Part shown: positions 12,728 through 24,103 of the stretch, one piece after another
Position numbering within the stretch: position 1 is the first letter of the stretch
Layout of the letters: each line of letters begins with the position of its first letter
The notes under the pieces: model-generated
Database searches by the model: none
What the model saw: the letters and a program-made list of their open reading frames with translations, nothing else
What the model was told of the DNA's origin: nothing
Position numbers and translations under genes: made by a program
Source of the DNA: Embiotoca jacksoni
Lineage: Eukaryota > Chordata > Actinopteri > Embiotocidae
Assembly: GCA_022577435.1 (NCBI GenBank)
Contig: JAKOON010000006.1
Coordinates: 16,274,001-16,338,000, forward strand
Direction of reading: 5' to 3'
DNA length: 64,000 nucleotides

Positions 12728-12990
12728 CAGTACCAGTCAAAAGTTTGGACACACCTTCTCATTCAATGGTTTTTCTTTATTTTTTTCTACGTTGTAGATT
12801 AATATTGAAGACATCCAAACTATGAAGGAACACATATGGAATTATGTGGTAAACAAAAAAATGCTCAGCAAACCAGAATATGTTTTATATTTTAGATTCT
12901 TCAAAGTAGCCACCTTTTGCTTTGATGACAGCTTTGCACACTCTTGGCATTCTTTCAATCAGCTTCATAAGGTAGTCACCTGGGATATTT
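12728..12990 (+). repeat. Tc1 left terminal inverted repeat
   Basis: About 260 bp, closely matching the reverse complement of 14028-14289. It includes the end sequence and the 'tttgctttgatgacagctttgc' block, which also encodes the last residues of the transposase. Confidence 0.85.
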
Positions 12991-13865
12991 TTCCAACAGT
13001 CTTGAAGGAGTTGCCAGAGGTGCTAAGCACTTGTTGGCTGCTTTGCCTTCACTCTGTGGTCCAACTCATCCCAGACCATCTCAGTTGGGTTTAGGTCGGG
13101 TGATTGTGGAGGCCAGGTCATCTGACGCAGCACTCCATCACTCTCCTTCTTGGTCAAATAGCCCCTACATAGCCTGGAGGTGTGTTTGGGGTCATTGTCC
13201 TGTTGAAATACAAATGGTGGTCCCACTAAGCGCAAACCAGACAGGATGGCATGTCGCTGAAGAATGCTGTGGTGGCCGTGCTGGTTAAGTATGCCTTGAA
13301 TTTTGAAAAAAATCACCAATAGTGTCACCAGCAAAGCGCCCCCACACCATCACATCACACCTCATCCATGCTTCACGGTGGAAACCACACATGTAGAAAC
13401 CATCCGCTCACCTTTTCTGCGTCTTACAAAGACACGGCGGGTGGAGCCAAAAATTGCAAATTTGCACTCAAATTTGAATTTTGTCAGTAGTGGCTTCTTT
13501 GCAGCAATTTGACCACGAAGACCTGATTCATGCAGTCTCCTCTGAACAGTTGATGTTGAGATGTGTCTGCTACTTGAACTCTGCGAAGCATTTATGTGGG
13601 CTCTAATCTGAGGTGCTGTTAATTTGTGGTTTCTGAGGCTGGTAACTCTAATGAACTTATCCTCGGCAGCAGAGGTAACTCTTGGGCTTCCTGTCCTGGG
13701 GCGGTCCTCACGAGAGCCAGTTTCATCATAGCGTTTGATGGTTTTCACGACTGCACTTGAGGATACATTCAAAGTTCTTGAAATTTTCCAGACTGACTGA
13801 CCTTCCTGTCTTAAAGTAATGATGGAGTGTCATTTCTCTTTACTTAGTTGAGTGGCTCTTGCCAT
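12890..13865 (-). pseudogene. Tc1 transposase pseudogene
   Basis: The start codon is at 13865. A stop codon interrupts the N-terminal helix-turn-helix around codon 12. The DNA-binding part continues as NVSSSAVVKTIKRYDETGSR and a second helix-turn-helix (LTAPQIRAHIN). The catalytic region keeps QQDNDPKHTS (second Asp) and WPPQSPDLNPTEMVWDEL (third acidic residue, Glu). The stretch that should carry the first catalytic Asp is deleted: KKPLLTK is followed almost at once by FAIFGSTRRVFVRRRKGER. A frameshift separates the two halves near 13340, and a TAG at 13023 interrupts the C-terminus. The protein is inactive. Confidence 0.9.
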
Positions 13866-14027
13866 AATATGGATTAGAACTGTAGTCGAATAGGCCTATT
13901 CACTGTATAGAACTGTGCACCAACCCTGCCTCTGCACAACACAACTGATGGTCTCAAACATATTAAGAAGGCAAGAAAGTCCACAAATTAACTCTTGACA
14001 GGGCACACCTGTTAATTGAAAACCATT

Positions 14028-14289
14028 CCAGGTGACTATCTCATGAAGCTGATTGAAAGAATGCCAAGAGTGTGCAAAGCTGTCATCAAAGCAAAAGGTG
14101 GCTACTTTGAAGAATCTAAAATATAAAACATATTGTGGTTTGTTTAACACTTTTTTTGTTAACCACATAATTCCATGTGTTCCTTCATAGTTTTGATGTG
14201 TTCAATATTAATCTGCAATGTAGAAAAAAAATAACAATAAAGAAAAACCATTGAATGAGAAGGTCTGTCCAAACTTTTGACTGGTACTA
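14028..14289 (-). repeat. Tc1 right terminal inverted repeat
   Basis: Inverted partner of 12728-12990. The last base before the TA differs from the left end (A where G is expected). Confidence 0.85.
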
Positions 14290-14291
14290 TA

Positions 14292-16410
14292 TTTTAAGTT
14301 TAATCAGAGGTTGCACCAGTTTGTGCCTCAACCAATCTGAGACATATGAATGCATGAATGTATTATTCACCATCAGATTTATATGTAAAGCACAGAATTA
14401 TTATACAATTGAAGAGTAGAACTCCTTAGAGGAAATGGTGTGATGTCCCTAATTAATATTATGATAAAAACTAAGCAAAGTACTAATTACCAAAATGATA
14501 TGTTAACTTGGGAAGTCCTAATTAAACAATATGGAACTGAGTCACCATTACGTAATATCGCAAAACAAACTTCAGTGTTAGTACTGTCATTATGCCTGAG
14601 GTCCACATTGAACAGACAAAGATGAAATCTGGTGATAAAGACAATTTGAAAGCAGGTCCAAACACAAGAACTTCAGAAGTTGTGGAGAGCAGTGGAGAAA
14701 ACCTTTTTATTAATTTGACAAGTTATACAATGCTTTTACAAACACACTAATTATGGTACTGCTGCAACATACATGCATCACTGTGTGTAAATGTGAGACA
14801 ATAACATTGAAATATTTCAAGGAAATGATTGAACATTAACTCATTGTTGCCCTCAGTGGGGAGATCTCTCCATCTTACAGTGCTTGACTGTCTCAACCAC
14901 AATAGGGCATATTCAAAATATCTGGTTTGCTTCCCAATATGAGCCACCTTATGAATCCGGCAGCAAATATTTACTCCATATTTAGTACATGTTTTACTCA
15001 CCTCTTAGATTAATCTGAATTATTGTAAACATCTTGTCCATAGTGACCACTGGGAGACAAAGACATTCTGGATTATTACAGAAAACTTTATCTCTAAAAT
15101 CCCTAGCTAAAAAAAATACCTCTTTATAAGCAAATTTTGTGACATTGAAGTAAGTCCAAGTGGCAGTCATAGAAGTTTGATGCACAACATACAGTATATC
15201 ATGATCAATAGCCATTGGTTGAACTCTGGCCAGACCCATATGTTGTATTCACGCAGTGCATTTGACTGTGGTGGTACCAGGCTAGAAACTAGTAGATATG
15301 GGGTTGTTGGATGAAAACACAGGGTTTACAATCAGGAGAACATGAGGAAAGCAAAAGTCATGATTTTCTTTAAAGAAACCTAGGTTAGTCACTTATATAA
15401 CACAATGTATTTAACTCAGTTAATATAACATTATTTATTATACATTAATTACAGATTTTAATCCAAACTATGGTTTTCCTATCTCCAACCAAATTGTGAG
15501 AGTGTCACATTTAACCAGAAATAGAAACTGGGACTTCTTCAAAAAATTAGTTTTTTGGTGCCAAAACCTAATGTACCATGAATGTATCTCTTAGATGCCA
15601 GCGGGCTGTGACAAACTGGCTGTATTGGACACCCTCGGATGAGAACAGGAGGATTGTTAACAGTGTGGTTTGAAAAGTTGTTAATTGGAACTAGAGATTC
15701 ACCAAGCTGCCAAAAGTGTGTAATTTTGTTTCACAGGATTTGGCACTGATGGTTCAAACAGTCCCAGTATGGATGGGTTCCACTGGCAGGGCAGTCATTT
15801 GTGTTTTTATTGGCCAGAGCTGTCAGAAAGTCAACCCAAACCAGCTGCAGATTGTCTGTGGCATATCTCCGGGCAGCAACCAACATCATTGAAAATGCCT
15901 GTGCTTCTGCTGAGAGGCTATTTGTGCCGCAGCTGATTGCTTTAATTAAACACAATTTGTGAAATGGCAGGGACAGAATCAAACAATTTATATGGTGATT
16001 GGAGAATCGCCAGCACTCATTGACACATCTGCAGACAAATGGTCAAGCAAATGTGACTACTCCCAGTCTGAAGAAATATTTGCCTCATCAATCAGTAACT
16101 AATTTCAGAATTCAGGTTAAATTTAGAATATATCCTCAAAGTGTTGACATGGAGGCAACAGAGTTGTCATCAATAATATGCTTCATAATTGGTTTGACAG
16201 TGAATTACCACTTGATTTATGTTCCCTCCTTCATGAGCTTCAGGTGGTGCCTAAAAGAATGAGCTTTTCAAATACAACTGCTCACCAACACAGAGGGCGT
16301 GAGAAACTTGAAGTCCTGGAAGCCCCTCTGACAAGAAGTGCTACTCCTTTGCACTGAAGGGAGCCTGTCGAGATAGTGATGAAGATGGCCCCTGAATGCC
16401 TTCATGTTGG
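14292..16410. other. No gene seen
   Basis: AT-rich DNA. The less AT-rich part near 15730-15960 has frames on both strands (for example a plus-strand block reading ARAVRKSTQTSCRLSVAY) that I could not match to any family. I see no splice signals or TE ends that would support a gene. Confidence 0.55.
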
Positions 16411-16414
16411 GGTA

Positions 16415-16590
16415 TTTCAGGCACGTCCAACTGAAAGGAGAACCCAGATCATGCTGACGTGATTATGAATCCCATCTGGCCTGGGAACCCCTGGAGGAGT
16501 AGAAGGAAGTAGCTTGGCATCTGGGCTACTTTGCTGAGAGCACAGTGACCTGAACTTGATAAGCGAAAGTAAATGAATGGATGGAGTAAA
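16415..16590 (+). mobile_element. 3' end of a non-LTR retrotransposon
   Basis: The plus strand resembles the end of a fish LINE in which the last codons read '...RRTWRDY...LAWERLGIPPEE...' followed by 'gataagcg...aatgaatggatgg'. Here the blocks 'gcctgggaacccctggaggag' and 'ttgataagcgaaagtaaatgaatggatgg' are clear, with frameshifts and stops. The (ATGG)n-like tail fits RTE/Rex3- or Nimb-like LINEs; I cannot decide between them. Only the last 170 bp or so are present. Confidence 0.6.
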
Positions 16591-17077
16591 GGCCTTGTTA
16601 ATCTCTGTCTTCATGGACTCACAAGTATGGACTAAATAACATTTATGAATAACCATCTCTTTAACTACCGACTAACACAACTATAAGACAAACCTCATTA
16701 TAAGAAAAGCTTGCCATTTCTCACATTAGTAATTTCTGTCTGATACTGATAGTTTTGGAAGCATCCAAAGGACTATTCAAGGTCGTCCATTACCCGTGAC
16801 ATTTACACTTGTTACTCATGAGGGATTTATCTCCTTCATGTAACACATGATATTAGAAACTCCTGGATTTCATTAAAACTCAATGGCTTAACAACATTAT
16901 AGCTAACGTAAACTATAATGCAACACTGTTCTGAAGAGCATCGGTTTTCTCACCATTCCAAAAGAAAAAACATACGGAACGTAAAACACAAAATAATCTT
17001 AAAAATGAAGATTTATTTAAACCAAATGCAGGGTTTCCAATTAAAATTTATCCCATCTACAAAACAATGGCCTTAGG

Positions 17078-17079
<2 letters not shown>
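16591..17079. other. No gene seen
   Basis: AT-rich sequence between a LINE tail and a (CA)n microsatellite. Nothing recognisable. Confidence 0.6.

Positions 17080-17121
<42 letters not shown>
17080..17121 (+). repeat. (CA)n microsatellite, about 21 units
   Basis: Uninterrupted CA dinucleotides; likely polymorphic. Confidence 0.97.
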
Positions 17122-17122
<1 letters not shown>

Positions 17123-18639
17123 CTGGGTTCACGTGCAAATAGAACTGAGGCCAACTCCATGCTATCAGCCAATAGCTTTCAGCCAGTGAAAGGCTTCACT
17201 TGCTATGCCATATTTGAACACAGACCCCAGCCATACAAGCTGCCAAAATCCAAGCTCCATTGTGACTGAAATAATGGGGTGTGGCGGCATATTTGGGCTC
17301 TGCCAACAATGCTCCCATTGGGAGCACATTGGTGCTGATTGCGTCTGCTAAATAATTACTGCCGTCTCTTGAAAAATGCATATTTACAGCATTTGAAGCC
17401 AACTGTAATGGAAACTGAAAGCACACAAGTTAGTCATTAAACTAATGTATCAAGCGCAAAAGGCTGTTATTGCTGTGATGCTTCCCGTGGAGAAGAATAT
17501 GCATAACGTTAATGAGCACTCCACAAAACCATGTGTATGGATTTTCATAAACCATCTAAAGCAAAGCTCTTCTTTGGCTGGTGGATACAAAACTGGCTTT
17601 GAAGCTCTGAGCCGTCTGCTCACTGAAGATGCTGCTTAGTATTACTGCAAAACCTGTATTAGGCTTCACACCAGTTTCATCATAACTTCTACATCCTGCT
17701 TGTTCTTTGAAAACCAAATACACAGGATATCATAGCAATGCAAGATAAAAGAGTTATAAACACAACCAAGAAGCTGAAAATACACAGACATGGCCATTGT
17801 TAGACTTAAGATGGGATGGAGGTTTACACAGACAGTTGCCAATTATTGTTGACAGTGAAAGGCTGACACCTACACATCGCAGTCCACTGGCTGCTATATT
17901 AGCAGTTAGAAACATGCTGTACAGAGGGGGATGTGGTGGGAAAACAACATCAAAATGTCTCAGATGTTAATGTGAGTCGCGAGTACAAAAACATGAAATA
18001 CAAGTTACGGTAGAAGACAGAAAAAAAAATAGCAAAATAGACGCAATTCATCCTGTGTGGTAAAAAAAACAAACAAAAAAAACTGTCTTTTTTTGTTATG
18101 AAGTTTGGTTTCATTATTCTATCATCATTTGTCCCTGCAAAATATATTATCATCAGTTTCTCGGTAGGACATTGCTACAACAGTCAATGCAAATCATTAC
18201 CCTAGTTGCAAAAAAAAATACATTTCCCTTCTAATTTCTCAAAGACCTCGCATATTAAACAGGAGGACGTTTTGCTGACGCTCGCAACACCAGGAAGCCA
18301 CCATATCATTCAGGAGCTCTTTAAATCTGCAAGAATCTCAATAGTCAATATTCAAAATAAGAACAAGATGCCCTTCCTCTCCTCCCGTAGGCTTTGCCTT
18401 TGATATGTGATTGACAGGTTCATTAATTAGCTAGTTAGCGATTTGCTGGGCCTCTGTGTAATGCTGAGCAGTGCTCCACAAAAAAAACTGTACTGGACAA
18501 GTGTGTAGGATTGCAAGTGAATGGTCTAAAGGGCAAGGTCAGAAAAAAAGGGTCACTACCACTTTAGTTCAGGGTTCATTTAGCTCTACAAACACATTAG
18601 AGTTGCAATATCATGTTTTTGCCTTTTAGTTTGTTGAAA
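17122..18639. other. No gene seen; possible conserved noncoding part at 17200-17430
   Basis: The section 17200-17430 is balanced in composition and lacks TE signatures or simple repeats, unlike most of the window. That is weak support for a constrained noncoding element. The rest is AT-rich with A-runs near 18025 and 18065. No gene could be supported. Confidence 0.45.
18407..18429 (+). promoter_or_regulatory. Candidate PBX-MEIS/PREP site next to a homeobox palindrome
   Basis: TGATTGACAG (18407-18416) equals the consensus bound by PBX with PREP/MEIS partners. Six bases on is ATTAATTA (18422-18429), a homeodomain-type core. The pairing is suggestive, but a 10-mer occurs by chance about 0.1 times per window, so this is only a candidate. 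Confidence 0.25.
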
Positions 18640-18840
18640 TTCCTGTTTTACTTTGTTGTCATTCACCCACGGTGTCTCGGTTTACTTCACTTCCTGTCCC
18701 TGTGTGGTTTTTTTTACTTATCTCCCCTGCCCTGATTTGTTTCACCTGTCCCTGGTCTTTGTGATTATTACTGTGCTCATATTGGGTCGTATTTATCGTG
18801 TGCCGGAGAAGAGTCCTACAGCTGAGGAAAATGTTGATCT
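18640..18840 (+). repeat. LTR-like fragment (related to 38465-38860 and 60755-61158)
   Basis: Blocks such as 'attcctgttttactttgttg', 'cacttcctgtccct', 'ctgccctgatttg' and 'ttcacctgtccc' appear in the same order in the other two copies. It is truncated, with no clear LTR end. Confidence 0.5.
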
Positions 18841-21068
18841 TCCCAACGGCCTAATCTTTTCCATGGTGCCTTTGCATGTCCTGCGTAAGATTTACCCCCC
18901 TGTAAGCTTGCTAAGTTGTTAGCCTCAGTGGCTTCGAATTGCTGTTGCCTAGGAACAGTGTTTTATGACATAATCACTTGAATGCCGAGCATACGGTGCA
19001 AACGACTCCCCATGTTGTAATCACAAGCTCACGAGTTCTATTTGAACGCAGCATATCTTCACTGCCCTGATTAGTTTAATCTGTCCTTCCTTGTTCTCTT
19101 CTTCCTGGTGGAGTTAGTCCATCCAAATTTGCTTACTTCCGTCTGTACATTTCCATTTGTACATGTAGATGTTAGTGCACTTGTGTAGTGTTTGATTTTA
19201 AACAAGGTAGTGTTGTCTAAATCATCCAATGTTGTTCTGTCCTTACTGGAAATGACTGGAAGATTTAAACGCATGCAAACATATTTTCTGGCTTTGTTTG
19301 CTGATTTTGCTTAAAAATGAACGTGTTTTGTTCCCCCTGCTTTACGCACCAAATAAACCTCCTACACCAGGATGATGGTGCTTAGTGAAAAATTAACTCT
19401 TTAGTGTGGTTGTGTACAAATTGTATTTGTTTAAAAATAGGTTGGTGTGCCCTCCTACATCGCCATGATGGCAACTGTTGGGGATGAGGAGTGTTCGCTG
19501 TTCAATACTTTTGGTAATTTGTAATGTATATCTTTTTGTTGTGAGTACACAAAAGTAGTCTACTCGTTGTGTACTGCATGTTTCCATACTTGGCCGTGTG
19601 AATGGACTTACGTACTCAAAACAGCCAGTGTAACGACGCAAGTACGCAGCTTGAGACACAGTGCAGATCAGAAGGCCAACTGTGGTTACTTTGGACAGTG
19701 ACTTTGAGCAAAAATGTACTTATTTTTGTAATCTATACATCTTTTGTTACAGTTCAGAGGCAAATTTTACTCCATTTTCATTTAACTGATGAAACTGAAA
19801 TTATAAAAATAATAAACACTTTTTTGCCGCAGTTTATCACTAAGATAGACACTTTGGGGATAATTACGTTGCCAAAAGTCATTTTATATAAATAATGAGA
19901 CACACACACCCTGTGCATATGACTAATAGTCTGTTTGAATAGTATAAGGGTGAACCAGTATGGCTCTCAGATCACTTATGCCTACTACTAAACAGGAAAC
20001 CCACTGTGTACCATCTTCCCTCTGATGTCTGCTGACAGTTGGTTCATTGTGCTGATGCAAATATTACAAAAACACTTAAGCTCTCTACATAAGAGATTGT
20101 AATTTACAGCCAAGCTTTTCCAGAAGATGACATTTTAGCTGAGAACTGGCCAACATCTCATAATAAACCCTATTTTGGCAACAAAGTTTTAAAACAAATG
20201 CCCTGGCTTAGATATTTTCTTATGAACTTAAGTATAATGTCCACTACAGTCTCTGACATATCATACCCTTGTAAGACAAGGGCAACCCATGATCACATTA
20301 CAGCTGTTGCATTAATCCTTTCTGTCCCTGTCAGCTGTCTGTGAGGTTTATATGTAACGTATAGCCCCTGAATTATCTCCTCATCCCCTCTGGTTCATGT
20401 TGCACTTCACGCTTAAAACATTTGTAACGACCACTTATCCTTCCCAAAGTTATAGATGTTATGAGTCAGCAAACTAGCGTCAATGGCAGAGACAGTGGCT
20501 GCAATGAGAGCATGCTAGCTGTTTTTTTTTGTTGTTGTTTTGAAAAGGTCAAGGTCAAACAACAGAGGTAGGAAAGTGTAAGGTAAGCATGTCAATATTT
20601 GTCACGTGTGCGTGAACCACTTTAGCCGCGCTGACAATGAAGGTTTTGTATCCTTTATTTTTTTTGACCATCACCACAACATGGAAGGACACCAGTGTCA
20701 ATGAAACCTATTGACATACAGTGCAGACATCATATCCTATACTACATAAAATCATATGACAAAAGAAATTAAAACACACTGTTGCAACTGATAGACCAAG
20801 AGGATGGTGTGCGAAGCTCATCTCTCTGCAGGACTAGCTTATTTCCAGTGTTCTCATTCTGCTTAAGATAAAGCAGCACAAATTATCACATGAATGAATT
20901 ATTGGCACTCATTTCAGACTTGTGCTTCAGATTTAGTTGAGCCAAATAAACTGGCTAATGTATTCACACAAAATCGAGGCACAACATATCTCATGGCTCC
21001 AGGGCTCTGGCACAGCGCTTGGTATGGATCTACTTCTGACAGGATGCCCTTGTGTTTGAATGGCTGTG

Positions 21069-21069
<1 letters not shown>
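18841..21069. other. No gene seen
   Basis: AT-rich DNA with a T-run at 20521-20529. The section 19440-19690 has CpG and ACGTAC-type motifs reminiscent of DNA-transposon remnants, but I could not find paired ends. Nothing else is supportable. Confidence 0.5.

Positions 21070-21144
<75 letters not shown>
21070..21144 (+). repeat. (GT)n microsatellite, about 75 bp
   Basis: GT repeats interrupted once by CA at 21111. Alternating purine-pyrimidine sequence of this length can adopt Z-DNA. Frames of poly Val/Cys or Thr/His across it are artefacts. Confidence 0.97.
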
Positions 21145-21146
<2 letters not shown>

Positions 21147-21851
21147 AGCATGAATGTGAATACAATGGGCCAAAGTGAAACCCAGAACAGATAGAAACTT
21201 GGCTTCAGTGTTCTGCCCTGCTGTTCAGGACTCAGGTGTCTTTTGAAGTTATAGTTTCCCTGTCAGGGACATCTGAAAATACAATATAGTCTTTTCTTAT
21301 ATATTTACTGACTATTAAAGAAGTCGCACATTTCGCATTGTACATATAAACAATTTATAATAAATGTAAATATGGGTTGTATCATGCTGCCTGCATGGGT
21401 CACCTATATGGCCGTGTTTGAGGGGAAAGATTAGGGGATACCAAATTACATTGCATTGCAATAATTAACCTAATCCCAGAAATATTTGCAGGAGCTTGCA
21501 ATTTTGAAAAATGCCCATGATTTTTCCACAAAAAAATTTCCTGAACAGAAGCTCTCCTAGAAGTATTACTGCATAAAGTAGCCTTTACAAATAAAAGTCA
21601 CTTTATTAACAAAAATAACTTTGATAAGGCTCTGCTCTGTTTCTACTCACCGGCAAAACCAACACCATACTAGCTAACTGAAAAAGCAGAACAAGCAGTG
21701 GAAACGGAAGTGATGAGGTTTGTGGGAAATGTGGTCATATCATAGGAATGAGAAATATTTAAAAAGGTCAATTTGGTTTTATACAGACTTAAAAGTGCAA
21801 AAGACTGCACTTTGACTCTATTCTAAAACTCTGAGACTATATTATATATAT
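21145..21851. other. No gene seen
   Basis: AT-rich sequence that leads to the TA target site of the pogo-like element. No recognisable feature. Confidence 0.6.
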
Positions 21852-21984
21852 TACCGTAATTTCCGGACTATTGAGCGCACCTGAATATAAGCCGCACCCA
21901 CTGAATTTAAAAAAAAATAATTATTTTGAACATAAATAAGCCGCAGGTGCCTATTTATTGAAACAAATTAACTTTACACAGACT

Positions 21985-22449
21985 TTAACGAAACACGGCT
22001 TGTAACAAAAATAAAAATGTCAGCCTGACGGATGATTCGCCTTTCCTGTTGACAGTCTGAGTGAGAGGCAGGTCAAACGTCAGAGGAACCTCATCCATAT
22101 TTATGATGTCGTGCGGGCCAATGGGATGCTCCGCTATCTTTGCATCAGTGAATTTGCGGAAGTTTGAAACTTTTTCCTCGTAGTCGGGAGGGAGCTGCTG
22201 ACACAGACTCGTCCGTACCCTGATGGACAGGCCTTTATAAATCTGAGACACCACGATGGTCCACCTCTAAAATCCTCAAACTTCATTGCGGTGGTGATTG
22301 TTTTGGCTTTCAGTCGGATCTGCACAGTTGAAACACCTCGGCCGTCTGCTCTCTGTGTTGAGTCAGCTCTATTTCCTTTTCCAACAGCCAGATCTAATCG
22401 CCTTCAACTTGAAAGCTGCATCATATGCATTTCTTTGTGTCTTTGCCAT
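21985..22449 (-). pseudogene. Pogo/Tigger-type transposase, truncated and frameshifted
   Basis: From the ATG at 22449 the frame reads AYDAAFKLKAIRSG, typical of the psq-type helix-turn-helix at the N-terminus of pogo/Tigger/jerky-like transposases. After a frameshift come WCLRFIKA and LPPDYEEKV, then NMDEVPLTFDLPL, which holds the first catalytic Asp of the DDE domain. Similarity stops after KGESSV, and the other two acidic residues are missing. The protein is nonfunctional. Confidence 0.85.
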
Positions 22450-22582
22450 GATGAGGGTGACAAAATGACTACCGTAATCAGAATGATGGGAAGTTTGAGC
22501 GCGCTCGATTTAATCTAAACAGTAAACTAAAAAGTTACATTGTTTCACCTTAACCCGTTCGGCAATTTCATTGGTCTAATGA

Positions 22583-22660
22583 AAGCTTCATGCCGCCAAA
22601 AAAACTGAGCACCGTCACAGAATGTGTTTTTTTGCTCAGTTTTTTGGCGGCATGAAGCTT
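22583..22660 (+). repeat. 28-bp inverted repeat forming a long hairpin
   Basis: Left arm 22583-22610 and right arm 22634-22660 are perfect complements except for one extra A in an A-run; the loop is 23 nt. The arms begin AAGCTTCATGCCGCC and close on ACTGAGC. The hairpin lies inside the pogo-like element, upstream of its transposase. Confidence 0.9.
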
Positions 22661-22799
22661 GTGAAAGCGGGAAAAATCCATAAATTAGCCGCGTCATTGT
22701 TTAAGCCGCGAGGTTCAAAGCGTGGGAAAAAAGTAGCGGCTTATAGTCCGGAAATTACGGTACACAGATCTGAATCAATCCACAGAGATTGTCATCGAG

Positions 22800-23042
22800 G
22801 TCGAGCCTGCTGCTCCCATAGTCCTGCCTCTGGTTCCTCCACATCCGTCTCGCTGCTCTTCCACCAATGCGTTTCGTACTCCGCCCGAGCAGGAGAACTC
22901 TGCCCTGTATCTGCCTGCCCCTGCTGGACCCCTGGACTCTGCTCCATCTACAATCCCTGTTTTCAATCAAACATTCCATTTTATTCTCACTATCTACGCC
23001 TCGGTGTCTGCTATTGGGTCCACTGCCTGCCACCACATAACA
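22800..23042 (+). repeat. 3' part of an LTR (probable)
   Basis: The stretch ends 'gtctgctattgggtccac...ccaccacataaca', closely resembling the 3' ends of the solo LTRs at 5863 and 50737 ('gtctgcatttgggtc...ccacataaca'). A polyadenylation-like 'caatcaaaca' and a C/T-rich U3-like stretch precede it. The 5' part is not visible, and the pogo-like element lies just upstream. Confidence 0.5.
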
Positions 23043-24082
23043 ATTTCCTCACACAATTTTTTGTGTATTAAGGCCCATCATATATCTACCAGCCTGACTG
23101 TGGAATTATTGTGTTGTTTTTTTTTTCCTGTCTGACTGTTTTAAAGTGCTAAAATATTATCTTGACAATGCACCCTTGCTGTCTGACAGTGACGTTTAGA
23201 TAATTGAAGAAAAATAAACGGTACACTTTTCTCAGCAGTTTGAATAATAAAAAAAAATGGCAAATTCCACACATACAGAAAGATTATGAACCCCTTTGAA
23301 TTTGATTGTGATCATCAGTAGGCAGCTGAAATTGTAAACAGCTACCATGTTTTCTGAGCGCTTTGGCATCACCTTTAATTTGAAAGATGTTTCCCAGATT
23401 TATATTCAGAATTGTAAAAATGATTTTAATCTGAGCTGCTGAGAGGGTAATTTCCTCAGGTCATGCAGGTACGTGGTAGTTTTTGTAAAGACACAGACCT
23501 GATGCAGCTTGAGTCAAGCCCTCAACCATCACTATGATCAGGAAACATCCTTCAGGCATTATGATCAGAAATCATATGTCAATATTCTTTTAGTTGTAAT
23601 TTATACAAGCCAAGAACTTCCACTGTGATTTTACAAACTGGTCAAATACCTGCCTAATACTGTGCTTGCCAGTCATACTATCGATTGAGTTGTGGTGTTG
23701 AAATTGTCAAATTTTTCACTCTTAACACGTACACTGGTGTAACAGCTACTGCGTGAACATAAAATGCGTAGTACCCAAGACCATCTTTGATGTATGTAAC
23801 ACTAAAACCAGAGGAATAATTTGACATTCACTCCTAACTTGCATAATGAGGAAGGGAACAGATGTCGCAGCAAGCACAGCTTCACGAGGAATGAAATGAA
23901 AAAGATCGAGGGGGTGACTGGCAGTATCAAGAGTGATTTTCTGCTGAGAAGATGTACTTACACGCACTACATTTTAAAGATTAAAGCTTATAGCTGCAGG
24001 ATAAAATTAGGCTCTTGTCAGTGTAGAAGATATAAATGAATGGCGAATATATGCATCCACTAACTGTCTTTAACATTATAAT
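23043..24082. other. No gene seen
   Basis: AT-rich sequence with a T-run near 23117. It ends at the C-rich tract that marks the 3' end of Gypsy copy A. Confidence 0.6.
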
Positions 24083-24100
24083 CCCCCCCCCCTTCCCCCC
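24083..24100 (-). promoter_or_regulatory. Polypurine tract of Gypsy copy A
   Basis: On the minus strand this is G6-AA-G10, directly after the RNase H region, where plus-strand DNA priming would start. No TG-initiated LTR follows it. Confidence 0.6.
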
Positions 24101-24103
24101 GAG

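Larger units (their letters stand above)
12728..14289 (-). mobile_element. Tc1-type DNA transposon, 1562 bp, complete ends
   Basis: The left end begins CAGTACCAGTCAAAAGTTTG immediately after a TA (12726-12727). The right end is its inverted copy, ending at 14289 before a TA (14290-14291), so the TA target duplication is intact. The terminal inverted repeats extend about 260 bp (12728-12990 and about 14028-14289) with a few mismatches. The transposase lies between them on the minus strand and is broken. The well-preserved ends could still be recognised by an active transposase supplied elsewhere. Confidence 0.93.
21854..22760 (-). mobile_element. Pogo/Tigger-like DNA transposon, 907 bp deletion derivative
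   Basis: Both ends carry CCGTAATTTCCGGACTAT as inverted repeats and abut TA (21852-21853 and 22761-22762), the target of the Tc1/mariner/pogo superfamily. The repeats continue imperfectly into 'aagccgc'. The minus strand holds a partial transposase starting at 22449. The element is far shorter than a full pogo/Tigger transposon because most of the catalytic and C-terminal region is absent. It contains a long hairpin (22583-22660) between the right end and the coding part. Confidence 0.88.

Noticed and set aside
15690..16260. Possible domesticated or novel coding exon (frames on both strands)
   Set aside because: No frame on either strand matched a known family, and splice signals or codon periodicity could not be shown.
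19440..19690. DNA transposon end with ACGTAC-type motifs
   Set aside because: No partner end or target duplication could be found.
20894..21165. Cys/Val and His/Thr repeat proteins over the (GT)n run
   Set aside because: They are translations of a dinucleotide microsatellite.
22583..22660. Intrinsic transcription terminator
   Set aside because: The hairpin plus T-run arrangement is bacterial; here it is in a eukaryotic transposon.
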